Of a stretch of 64,000 bases of DNA, positions 32,101 to 44,100 are shown in pieces. Below the pieces are notes generated by a model that was not told where the DNA came from, did no database searches, and saw only the letters and a program-made list of their open reading frames with translations. Made by a program: the position numbers and the translations under genes. The first letter of the stretch is position 1; each line of letters opens with the position of its first letter. Origin of the DNA: Ascidia mentula (lineage: Eukaryota > Chordata > Ascidiacea > Phlebobranchia > Ascidiidae); the NCBI GenBank assembly GCA_947561715.1, contig OX387205.1, positions 4,965,001-5,029,000 on the forward strand. Direction: 5' to 3'.

Positions 32101-35100
32101 ATAAACTTAAATGGCAGCAAAAATAATGAAGAAGAATGTAACTTACTGATGGTGAAGATACCACGGTTTTGAAGGATGGTTAATGTCGGCAGAATGTATC
32201 ATCAAACACATCGCACGTGATTTCTCCAAACTAAGCCATAGATTAAGTTGAAATATGACCTCACCGTTTACAAGTTTTTTTTAGATAATTGTATGTTTCC
32301 TCTTTATAATTTTGGCACATTTATTATAACAAATTCGCCCATTTATCAAGTTTTTTGACACTGAAACGTTAGTATAGATCAGGGGACCAAACTTGTTTCT
32401 CAAAGAGCCATGTATATATATATGTATGTATGCGAGGTGACCCTGATTTTACGCATTTCTAACGCACTCAAACACACAATTTTTTTTATTAACAATGACC
32501 CCAAATCCACAAGTCAAAACAAACACTTACGTTTCTGGGTGAAGATTCGCTGCCTTCATTTTCTGAATCTGCCCAAAATGCTGGCTCATGTCAGTGGCAA
32601 GCACCATGTCGATCATTAGAGCTCGACATTCCCTAAAAAGCAATTTTGTTAATATGATGTCTGCCTATATCTTCACCAATGCCATCAGCATCTTACTGGT
32701 AATCATCTTTGGTCATGTTGACAAGAATGTCGCAGTCATCCTCTTGCATTATCCTGAATGCTGAGCTGATGTGATGGTTTTCCAATACTGACCGGTCATT
32801 GTAAAGTTGTGCGAGTGGAGACCTTTGTTAAAAAGCAATTTTTGATGATATGGTAAAGGGCGAACGCGTAGAAGTACACTGAATACCGCACATACCACAA
32901 GTCTACAGCTGATACACAAGCAATTAACTTAGGCTGAGAAGAAAGACAATTATCGAAAACTTCCATATTACCTACTGTCGTACGCCGTATACATTATTCA
33001 TAAATAAGCATGGGGCCAATAATATGAATTCTGTAAACTGCATACATATGGCTACTGTTTCGAACTATAATGTCTCATCAGTGTACTAAGGATCGTGCCG
33101 CCAAACGGTCAGGTAAAAAGTGACTATACAATCACTGTCATCCGTTGGGCACCAATTTTATTTTTCGGGCTTTATTGCTTAACATTAGTTAAACTTTCTT
33201 CCATTTTTGTGTATTTACAGTCCAAAGAACGAAATATCTTGTTGGGATGTTGTTTGCACCACCTTGTAGTTTTACTGCCACACAACCAATATATCCAGTT
33301 CAGTATGTTTAAAATCAATTTGACAAAGTCTGTCATAGCCCTTAGGTCACTGTTTGTATAATTCCAGCCGCAAATCATGCACTAAAAAAACTGCTACTGT
33401 ACCATATACGGCCCGAGACATTTCGGACCATTACCTTTAAAAAACTTACAGAGATACAGAAACTAGCCTGTCAAAGTGGGACCCATTTAGTGCCCATGTT
33501 ACACACTGCGAGAGTATCGTATGTTCTGTCATTGGCTTACCTTGTGTTGGTATGAAACGTGTTTGTGGTTCCAGTATGCTCGAGGTCGTGGACAATTGCC
33601 GCTGTAATCATCGCGAAAATCTCTTGGTCCGAAAGCCAATGCTAAAACACATGATTGAACGTAACAATTACGTTTGTTGTGAAAATGTTTTTTGTTTATA
33701 TAGTAGCCTATTCCAAAAGCTCATCACCACTCAAAATTAACGAGAAATTCGTCAAATATCATTAAAAATTAACGAAACATCATTTGATCAAATTTGACAT
33801 CTATTGCCACGCAATCTCACAATGGCCCTCACTCCATACGTCACAGCTTCAACAACGTCGCCATTAAGCTGTCAATCAAACGCCATTGTGACGTCACAAC
33901 AAAAAGGAGACAAAATCACCATTGTAATGCGTTACGGCAATTTATTGTCTGATTTGCAGACTGAAGTGTCGGCGTTTCGGATATAAATAGACACCCTATG
34001 TGACGTCATATATGTCATTATTTCGTAAGAATAGGGCGGCGCTGGCTTCATTTCTGTACGTTGTAATGTATTTAGGCGGTGGGCATCAATATTATTTTAG
34101 GTGTATCACAACAAACGCGAAAGACAAGTTGCTAGGGAGAGGTCAGGCTTGACCCCAGCGGAGGTCAATTTGGCGACCTTTTTCATCCCACAAAGCCATT
34201 TGTGATGTCATTAATGGCGCACAAACGAGGAGAATGTGTTTAATTGAAAAGTAAACCACAAAGTGGCGGTTCAAGCGGTCGATTTGGTCAAAACCTGCAC
34301 TTAACAATTACAGCACTTTGCCACGACATGAATGAAAATACAAAACTAAAAAACACCATCTACCACAGACCACTACAGGTGTTCAAAAGTTTTTTAACGG
34401 ACGATTTAAGTCAAATTATACATGTTATAATCCCTTCACTCACCACAAAACCGGACTGGACAAGCATACAATTCAAAGTTTGTGCGACATCTGCAGCATG
34501 TATAGGATTGTGGTATCGGTTATTATGTCTCCTGTATCCTTGTTGGAGCTTGTGGCAATAACTCCACAGAGATTTATGTGGAATCTGAAAGCAAAAAAAT
34601 CACAGTTTTAATGCTTTTGTGATGAATTCTATAAATGATGCTTTATTTAAATCTTAACAGTATTATTGATTAGCCTTTCAAACGAAACACCCAAGACGTT
34701 AAAGTATATTAATATTTTACCTTAAATTTTCGAATGAGGTCGTATTTGTTGAGAAGGTGAAAATAAACGTATTTAAGTGAGTTTCCGTCACTGGTTTGTT
34801 CAAGATCAAAAACATCGAACGACCAATTGTCACCCAGCTGTCAACGTAAAAGTAATGATTATTAGTTGCAGTATATTGACTATTATGTCGACATCAGCCT
34901 TACTCGAGTCAAATTCTTTTGCGTTACTCACTTGGAAAATTTCACAGTCAATTTCATTTGACACAAGGTTTTTAATTTTGTGAAACTAACGGTATGGCTT
35001 GCAGTCGAGAACACAGCACATTTCAAGATGTTATGTTTTGAATATTCTATTTTAAACTGAATTTAGTGAGAAGAGTTCAGACCAGCAGACCTTAACGCGC

Positions 35101-38100
35101 AATTAGGAGCTGAACAGATTTGTTAGCGCATGTTTTCCTGAAAATGTGGATTAAATCACACAAAGGGTTTGCCATGCTGTTCCCACACCTGCCAGGGACG
35201 TATTATCTAAAACCGGCCCAAACAATGGCAAAAAAAGACCCCCAAGGAGCTTTGGACGAAAATAACAGCGTCAAGGTCACCTTGAGTTTTTCGACAACCA
35301 CGGGTGGTAAGTTGTTTGTGTTCTCGATGTTTTTCCGGAAAATTCTATCGACGAACATTCCGGCTTGCACAGCGTGGACGACACTGCGAAGCGACCTTTT
35401 CTCTGTCTCCCTCTTGTATCTAACATCTGCCAGAAACAAAAATAGAGCCATAAAATTAGTACGTAAGTTCACCCCGGGCAGGAAAACGTAGCATCCGCAT
35501 TTGATTTATGTTGGTACTATTATTGCTTTAGTGGATTTGGGGTCGCAGTCATAGGTGGTCATTTTTGCTCTCTGATATCCTCTAGTTGTTCATTTTAATA
35601 CTCACTCAACTAAGCGGTATGTCTATTATTTCCCAACCATATGGGTTTCAGGGAGGGCGTTCAACAGAGCCTTGTTACTTTTACCTGCTTTTGAGTTACT
35701 GAAGGTCTGTAAGAGCCACCGTTTGATTTCGGGTGGTACAGGGGTTTCCCCGTTCAGGTGGGTCGACATCTCATCTTCAAAACTATTCGTTTCCGCCGAG
35801 CTGTGAAAACAGGTAATGTGGTTTTGAATATACCGATTTTAGGCCACCGGTTTGTCTATGATACAAAATAAACAAAGCTCAAGTGCTCGTGTGTGCCAAG
35901 CAAATGCATATGATTATCACGCAATAAATATCAGCGAACGTTACTTCGTCACACGAAATCGTTCCGATAGAAGCTCAATAAATCACAAGTTGAGCTGTGA
36001 CAAGTCAACAAATGACCGAAAATCACATTAAAAACGGGAAACAGGCAATTGAATCAACAAGCAGATGACTAATGACCGTCCGCTGTTTGCTCATAAACCA
36101 AGTAAAACGCACTGTTTTGTAAACATTCATGTGCTGGGCTTAGAGCGCAATATGTGAATGAAACCAACTTATTGCTGTTGCACAGAGAAATATCTTGCCT
36201 GGCTAATGCTACAAGAGTATTTTGTGTACTTTGAAATACCTTAGGTCTTTCAGGTGCCTTGATTCCAACACCGAAATTGCGTATTGTATATTTTGGCGTA
36301 GGATGTCCGCAGAACAGAGGTGAGTGTCGTCCAGCTGACCAACCAAACCGCGTAACCTGATAACAATGGAGTCTATAAGAGTAACACCCAGTTTGTATGT
36401 CAGTAAAACAAACATTTGTGACTGGCACTGGTCTGACGTTCGCGATATCGAAGTTAAAATGCCATGAATTGAATATCAAACATACTTTTGTAAAATCCTA
36501 TATGCTGCAAACATACAGTTGCTTAGTAGGAAAAAGTTTCTGTTAAATTCCCCTTAAATAATAAAAATCCAGTTTCTGTACAGCAATTATTTTAACTCAA
36601 AACAAGCACGGTTTTAACGCTAACACGTCATAAAACAAAAAAAAAACAGACCAATCGCCAAGCACAAACCTGAGGGCTGCGTGATCGAGCGCATCATCTT
36701 GCTTAGGGTCAATGACCTCTCCACAGCGAAGGTTAATTTTAGCGCACGTGGCATTTCGCATTTCGTCCCATGCGGCAGGGTCGTCCACTGGGAGGGTGTT
36801 TCGGCGTTCAACCGACACGGAAACATTGCTGAGGCGATCGGCCTGGCCACTGGCAGGCCGGGAACATGTTGACCCCCCCAGGGTTCCGTTTTCCAGTGGC
36901 CCGGCGCCGTTCACCGTCACGTGGTTGGTGGAAGGCGACTGGCGTTTCGGGTTTCTTGCTGGAGGCTCTGCGTAACATTCAAACCAAGGTTAAGGCAAGA
37001 GTTTGTCAAAAAGACAGCAATCATGACAAGCAGGACAGATTTCAACGAACGTCGCACAGTATTGCAAATGGTGTAAACAGATAAATACCAATTTTACCTA
37101 AAACAACATTGTACGGTTGAGCATTGGCTGATTCAAAAACTTCTCACAGACCAAACGAACAACGACAAACAATGTGACTATTCTCTGAGACCAACCACAA
37201 AAACAAAAGCGGAAGCATTTTGCGGTGAATGAGGGCGGCAAAAAGTTAATTACGTTTTAATGGGCTTTGCAGAACCTATTTGACTGCAATGGTATATTAC
37301 GAACAGGTCATGTTATATTCTTATCACGGAATGACTACAGTTATGTCAAAACCGCAATTTGCTGTTGTTTAGCAAAAACTCTGCTCTTAGGCATTTTCCG
37401 TGCGAATTTTCAATGTTTGTTTAAGTGAGGCACTAGCATATGGTCTGCTGTCAGCTGTCAATCATCACCAGTACCACCACTATACCAATTCAACCAACAG
37501 GGTCCAATGAACATCTCTCCGCAAAAACACATTTTCATCCCATATGATTGCCATGTGTAGGGGATATATATGGTTAATACAGAGCCGTTTATAAATCGCC
37601 AAAGGTAATACAAGAACAAAGTTATACTGTATAAGATTAGTTCGCAAGCTGTCACTGGTTTCCTCTTTACCTTGACAGGCCTGCCTCGTTGGAAAGCAAA
37701 TCGCAAATCTGAAGTTGGGTACGTTAAAGCAACCTGACATGCCACTTGTGTAAATTCCAGACAGACTTGATTTCTCTTCAAGAACGATTTTTGAACAGAA
37801 GACAGTGAAATTGTACGACTCTTCTGAGAAAATAAAACGAAACTTTTCTCAATGCAGTGCGTTCCACAACACCGCATGTAACAAACGAATCGCCACAAAC
37901 ACGAATGGGCATTCGACTTTCACCGTCTGCGCCACTTTATTCAGGTTCCCTTTTTTACATTTCCAACTCGCCGCACAAGAACCGATGTCGCCTGAGTCTC
38001 AAGAAATCCCGAGTACAGTAATGGGTTGCTACCCTTTCCACGTACTAATTTGACTTGACAGAGTGCGTCATTTGCAAGTGGCAACAGCACTCGAATAAAA

Positions 38101-41100
38101 ACGTTCCCCGACCGCCGAAAAACTATATTGGAGGGCACATCTTTCGGGGGTGCGCATTGGGACATTAAGGGCCCGACGCGGACCGAAAGCGGCGCCCAAT
38201 GCGCAAAGCAGCGCACGGGTGACATAAATTATTTACCTCTGCTTTTAGTAGTGACGGCCAACGACAAGTTCGCCACTGGGTGAACAAACAAATTAATTCC
38301 CGGAGACAAAAGGACACGACCGACTTCGTATGATATGCGGGGCGCGTTTTATAATTTATGAGTTACAACTTAGGCTGTTTCGGTTTTACTCATATATCGA
38401 ACCGACTACAGGTATAGGTCATCCAGAGAATTCTAATGTTGTAACTGTACAAAAATATCAGCAAGGTGCTATTGGATTAAACCGAAAAAGGAGCAACACG
38501 TGCTTTACCTGCACATCACAGGTAGCGCCGACAGCACAACAATAAAATACAATTACATTTTGTTAACAGAAACCTTTAAAGTGGACCAGAGTGCTCTTTT
38601 TTCAAAGTGAATTGATCCAAAGACCTTGAATGCATGAAATCTAAGTGAACAACATCAGTATAGTTCCATGCGAATTCTGGTGAAGCTTAGACAAGTCGCG
38701 CAAACTGCTGCTCAAATATTTCCTTCACTGTCTCTTGATCAGTACATAAACACGCTGGCAAGGGTAGAGTTAAACAAAGTTCCACCTACCCAGGTCGGCG
38801 GTACTGTTGATGGGTTTAGAAATGAGATCATCAATTAGAGTAGCACGCAAATATCCGGCACTCGTACCGCGGGGAGGTCGTTGAACAACTAAACAAGTCT
38901 GACTTGTGTGCGTTTCGCGCAGTGCTTGTGGCCGCGAAGAGTATTGACGTCCTTGTGCGTGTCAATCTTGTCTTTGATGCCGCGCCTCTGGGAGACGTTT
39001 ATGTGCCAAGTGACGCCGTTTAAAATGTCGCAATGCGTGCTTCAGTTGTCATAAAACCCGCATCGTTTGTAGTCGCCTTATTGTTTGTCAACATACACTT
39101 AATTGTTTTCACCTGCTTCTTGTTGATAAAGGATATTTTGCAACATAGACAAAAAGTTTAACACAACTTTGGGTGCATCGTTGCATAGTTTCCATCGCTT
39201 GCTTGCTAACGTACAAAGTTGCTGATAAAAAGCGTACAGAAAGGAACGCTATTCACGAAATTTGTCGTAATTCTGATAATAAAAAGACTGGCCTATAATG
39301 CATATTACCATGGTTTATATATTCAGACGTTTCGGCAATAACTTGTGCTATCATCAAAGAGAGAGAAAATATTTGTAAACTTACCACAGCGGTTTCGACT
39401 TGGATTCGATCTTTTCCTTCTTACAAATAACCTTTGTCTCGGCATATTAAGTTTGCAAGTACAGAATTTGCAACATGACAACTTTTAGGAAAACTGCGTT
39501 CCGAAGCTAACAAAGAAACTTAGTCCTGTAATAAAACATTACTTCCTAAGAATTTACAACAGAGACTGGAAATCAGGTGTGTACAACACAGCCAATGCAT
39601 GACAGCAGTGTTCAGCAACAATTCCTAATCTATGTCAAAAACTCTTGCAGAATTGCACTGAAAGACCGCATTGCGGTTTTTACTGCTGGTTAATCCGAAA
39701 AATCTTTTAGTGACAAGCCATTTGGCATTTGGCCAACTACTCATAACTGGCAATTTAGAACGCCAGCTCAACATTTACCAACAGAATCCATAGCAGGTTT
39801 ACAAAACGTTTCACCTTGTTTTATCTTTAAGTTGTCTTAGGCGTCGATTAAGTTAGGTTGAAAATAGCGACCCAAACCAAATGTACCTACTATCATAATG
39901 ACACGTACAGTAAGCGTTTTGCTTTGTTTTGCTTAGCCTTGTCATCCACATTACACGATTCCTGCCTTGCTGCATCTGCCATTGCAAAAACGCTATTGTG
40001 ATTTTATAGTTGCATTGGTGATGCGCAGCTGCAAACGACAGTACAGGTCTTACTGAAAGCAATACCTTTATCTTTGCATGCACCATTGCGTTGGCTTTGT
40101 GTGAAATAGCATTGAGGGCAACGTAAGGAAAACGGCAACATTATCGGCACAACACTCAGTTTACGCGAAGCATGACCATTTCAAGTTCTTCAAAAATGCG
40201 GTCAGACTTTTAAAGAAGGTAAAAAGCGCCAAAAAACACTTGACGTTTCTCGGAAAACCGAACCTAGCTAAGTTGTGTCAGTGCGTTTTGTTTGCAGGGT
40301 CACAAATTTCCCACTAAAACTGGACGACTGGTTTCACATCAACGCTTTATTATTCTGGAGGTGACGTATCTCAAGCAAACACACTTACCCGTGCGTTACC
40401 ACACATTTTCCGCTATCCAAAACACCTCACTTAATACAACATCGCTCAATACTAGAAAAATGAATTGATAACAAGGCAAGTGCGTTTATGGTCGGTCCGT
40501 GTTTTAACCGATACCAAAACTGAGCCTGTTGGTGACGCAGCAGATGAAAAGTGTGATTGGTTTCGTTCATATTGTCCGACATTGAAGACCATTTTCAATT
40601 GCGTCAACGACATTTTATTAAAAAAAAACGTGCAATGATTTGCATTTTTGTATCTAACGCTCAAATACGTCCTAAAATGTCTGCCATATTTCGCAACATA
40701 GCTAACGGAAATATGTCAATAAGCACGCTTATAAGATAAAACAAAGTGCGAAAATAAGCACATATCTTGGCAACCTGCTTGTTACGTCGAGTTCATCTAT
40801 AGTGTAGTATTGTAGTACTGTTGCTGCAAACAGTTACCAAACTACTTTCTGGTGCAGTAAACCAAAAGTTTTCGGTTACTCACGTCTATTCTCTAAATTG
40901 TGTAAAACACCGCAATTTCTCGTTGTTTTACGTACTAACCGTGTAAACACACTAAACGACACGCTTTCGCCGCCGAACTGAGGTTCACTTCCAACGAGCA
41001 GACAGGAGTCAACAACAAGTACCCTCGCAACGCTTGCGCTTATGCGAAACTTCACGGATGTTGTAAAGCGAATTAATGGCGAGCTCACAAGGAAGGAAAC

Positions 41101-44100
41101 AACACTCGACAGTAACAAGCTAACTAGCTGCGTTGTTCTGTGCTACAACCACGGTAAGCAGCATAAAATGCACGCATTGAAATAGCATGGCGGATACGAC
41201 AGACCGACAGTCGCATTGATCAATGCATGCATGTTGTGGCTTGACGAAAGAATCTTTTAATAAGTGGTGAATTATACCTGACGGCCTTTGTTATTTAATA
41301 ATTGCGAATTACGCACTGACCAATTAAGGTTTGTTATAACCACATTGGATCTCTACCGCAATGTGAGAGTGCCTTATAAAGGCGCGGGACAAAAATAAGG
41401 CATGTTTTTGAGCTATGTTGAACTGTCAACTTCTACTACCTCTGCAACAATGTCTGAAATATGGAATGGTCGATTTCGTTAAACCTACAACGCAACTCAC
41501 ATATCAATATCTCTATATCACTTTCTGCACAAAAAACAAAAATCGTTCTAACAAAGATGTACTATGCAATGCTATAGACAAAATTCTTTGTCCCGACCGT
41601 TTTTTGTAAGGCCACAACGCAAAACCACACACTGCCCGCAGTTGACCAGCGAGGCCAAAAAACGTCACATGTTAAAATGTTGCTGTCGCCAATAGTAATA
41701 GCATTTTGTGGTTATACACAGGCCGCATTCTTTTTTCGACCTCTTATTTCCTTGGACTGGTACTGCACACTGTTCCAGAAACTTGCAAACAATTTTGCAA
41801 TCGGTTTCTAATTAAGGGCTGCAAAATCAACACACCCCAAGAAAACTGAACGCCATGTCGTGCAAGTTATCATTCTGCACCTCTTTGGACAGCTTCCGGG
41901 GTCCGTGAAGCCATAAAACCACAATAGGATAAAGCATCATAACATGCGTTAGCTCGAGTGTGCCATTAGCAGCGACCACCCCGCGGCGAAGTAGGCAACG
42001 TCGTGATTTAAAACATTAATTGTTGCCCCTGTCGGGGCGATTGCCTTCACTTTGAAAGACCTTCAATGATAATTAGCCACTGATGGACAGTTCACTCTAA
42101 TCGCGACGACATTCACTGAGCGAGTTAACTCCAGCTAAGGCGTTTCATTATTAAACACCTGTCATTCAGCGCTTTGCAGCTGCTTTCGCAATTTCATTGA
42201 CCGACAAAGGCCTAATCAGTCAGAATTAAGTCATATACCACAACGCAACAACAACACCAACCAACACAGAAAAGTATGCCTAATTATAAAAATTGCGTGT
42301 GTTAAATTTGACCATATCTAAACATGTACTGTAAAAGTCTTGACCACAGTAACACGTTATACAAATTCTTTTCCCTATGACAACCTCTGGGTATTTCATG
42401 TAACGATGAAAAAACCAAGATGACGCATCATTATTCCAAAACCATCGCTGGGGTAAGCCGCAAAACAGCATAATGTATAACAGAATTAATGCGCGTCACC
42501 TGTAATCCTTGCATTCACGCGTCAAACCACAAACGTATTCGTGGGTATGACAATTCACATGTTTTTAGCCAGTTTTATTTTTAAAGAGATATTATATATA
42601 TGTTTAAGCGCTATTTAAAGAGCGAAACAAGAGCATTACGTAGAAAAATATGAGGATAACTGTATAACTCGACAGCAGCCCTACGTACAAGCTTGTCCTA
42701 TAACCTATATAGCCTTGCCATGCACACAGTAGTATCATGACACACATGCATTTCCCTGAACCGCTCCAATTTTTTTTAGCACACCGACTGATAAACATAG
42801 AGGTTTGTTGAAATTAAAGTTTGGCAACAATCCGCAACCTAGCGGAATTGTCACCACGGGTTACTTTTGTTTTCTATAAACAACCACGGTCTTGTCGTCT
42901 AACAGTGGGAAGTAAATCCCGCGATTGTTCCTTAAGGCTTCCTGACAACCGTCACGGCATTCAACGCAACAATTCAGTGCTTGCCGTTGCTTTTAACATT
43001 GGCATTGATGGGTACACAGCACTGATGAATTCAATGCAAATTATCTCTTGCTTAATAATTGACCGCAGAAGACTAATAATGCCCGAGCAACTGAGAAATA
43101 ATTTTCTAAAGCCACAAAATTCTGTTTTATTATATTATATGTCAACCATATTATACACCTCCATACAGCTAATACGTTCACCAAAAACATTAGGCAGAAA
43201 AACGGACAAGAAACCGATGTACGTGCGACAGTTTAATCAAAAACATGTCGCACAAACCTTTAACCGTAGTTCAATTCTTGTTTTGGAAAATGCAACAAGT
43301 CCCTCCAGGGAAATCACGCAAAGGCTATGCTCGCTCTCACATGATCCGACAGCTTCCGAAAGCTAGAACTTCGGAAATGGCGGGTGGTCGTGGTTAACAA
43401 CACCAACCGTAAATAAATTTCAGTCTATAAAAAACGGGTGGCCTTCCATTAACGACACACTTCCCGTTATGACGTAACAGTGATGTTCGATCGCCACTCT
43501 CATACAGGAAAACATACTATATAAGCCATAATACGTGCTTTCCACTTTGAATACATCTAGGGTTAAAAATGATTTTATTTTTGTGACCATTTATTGTCAC
43601 ATGGGGCAGACGGGAAACGTCTATTCAATGGAGTTATTTCTGGCTGTAGGTATTTTTACACAGCGTTACAAGCAAGGTTAGGAATAGTGTTTAACCGGGT
43701 TGCTACACTAGTGATCTCAGTTACAATAAAAATAAAGTTGATTTTCGAATGGATTTTCATTTGACGAAAGTCACTTGTGCAACAAAAATAGCAATTACTT
43801 CTGTTTTGTGCGATCTCTGGCTCAACGTTGCAATTTGAATCAACCATGCCTTTAAACAAACCGCAACAATACACCGATGCGATAGCTCACTGGTAATTTA
43901 AACGACCAAATCTCGCTTGTCAAGTCACAGAAATACCAATTAATTTATTAGTGGTTATGAGTGTTGAAAACATTCCAAAAACAAGTGCTGCATCAAATGT
44001 CCTCATAAACACTTGTATAAAATGCATAAACACACTTGTAGGCTCTGTATAAAATAAACATTCTCTAAACTTTAGACGGCTGTATAAACGCTTGGTTGGG

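Noticed and set aside
32380..32446. hAT end (CAGGGGACCAAAC...) in PDE1 intron 10
   Set aside because: One end looks right, but no matching second end or 8-bp duplication was found nearby.
29172..36967. PDE4-type phosphodiesterase
   Set aside because: The QGDRERE segment first suggested PDE4, but VVHAVQAGMFVDR, LPLSPLCDR and GFIDYVIEPTF, together with the exon order, are PDE1 signatures.
42821..43366. 181-codon plus-strand ORF in PDE1 intron 1
   Set aside because: It starts at TTG with the first ATG well inside, shows no domain, signal or splice partner, and its composition looks random.
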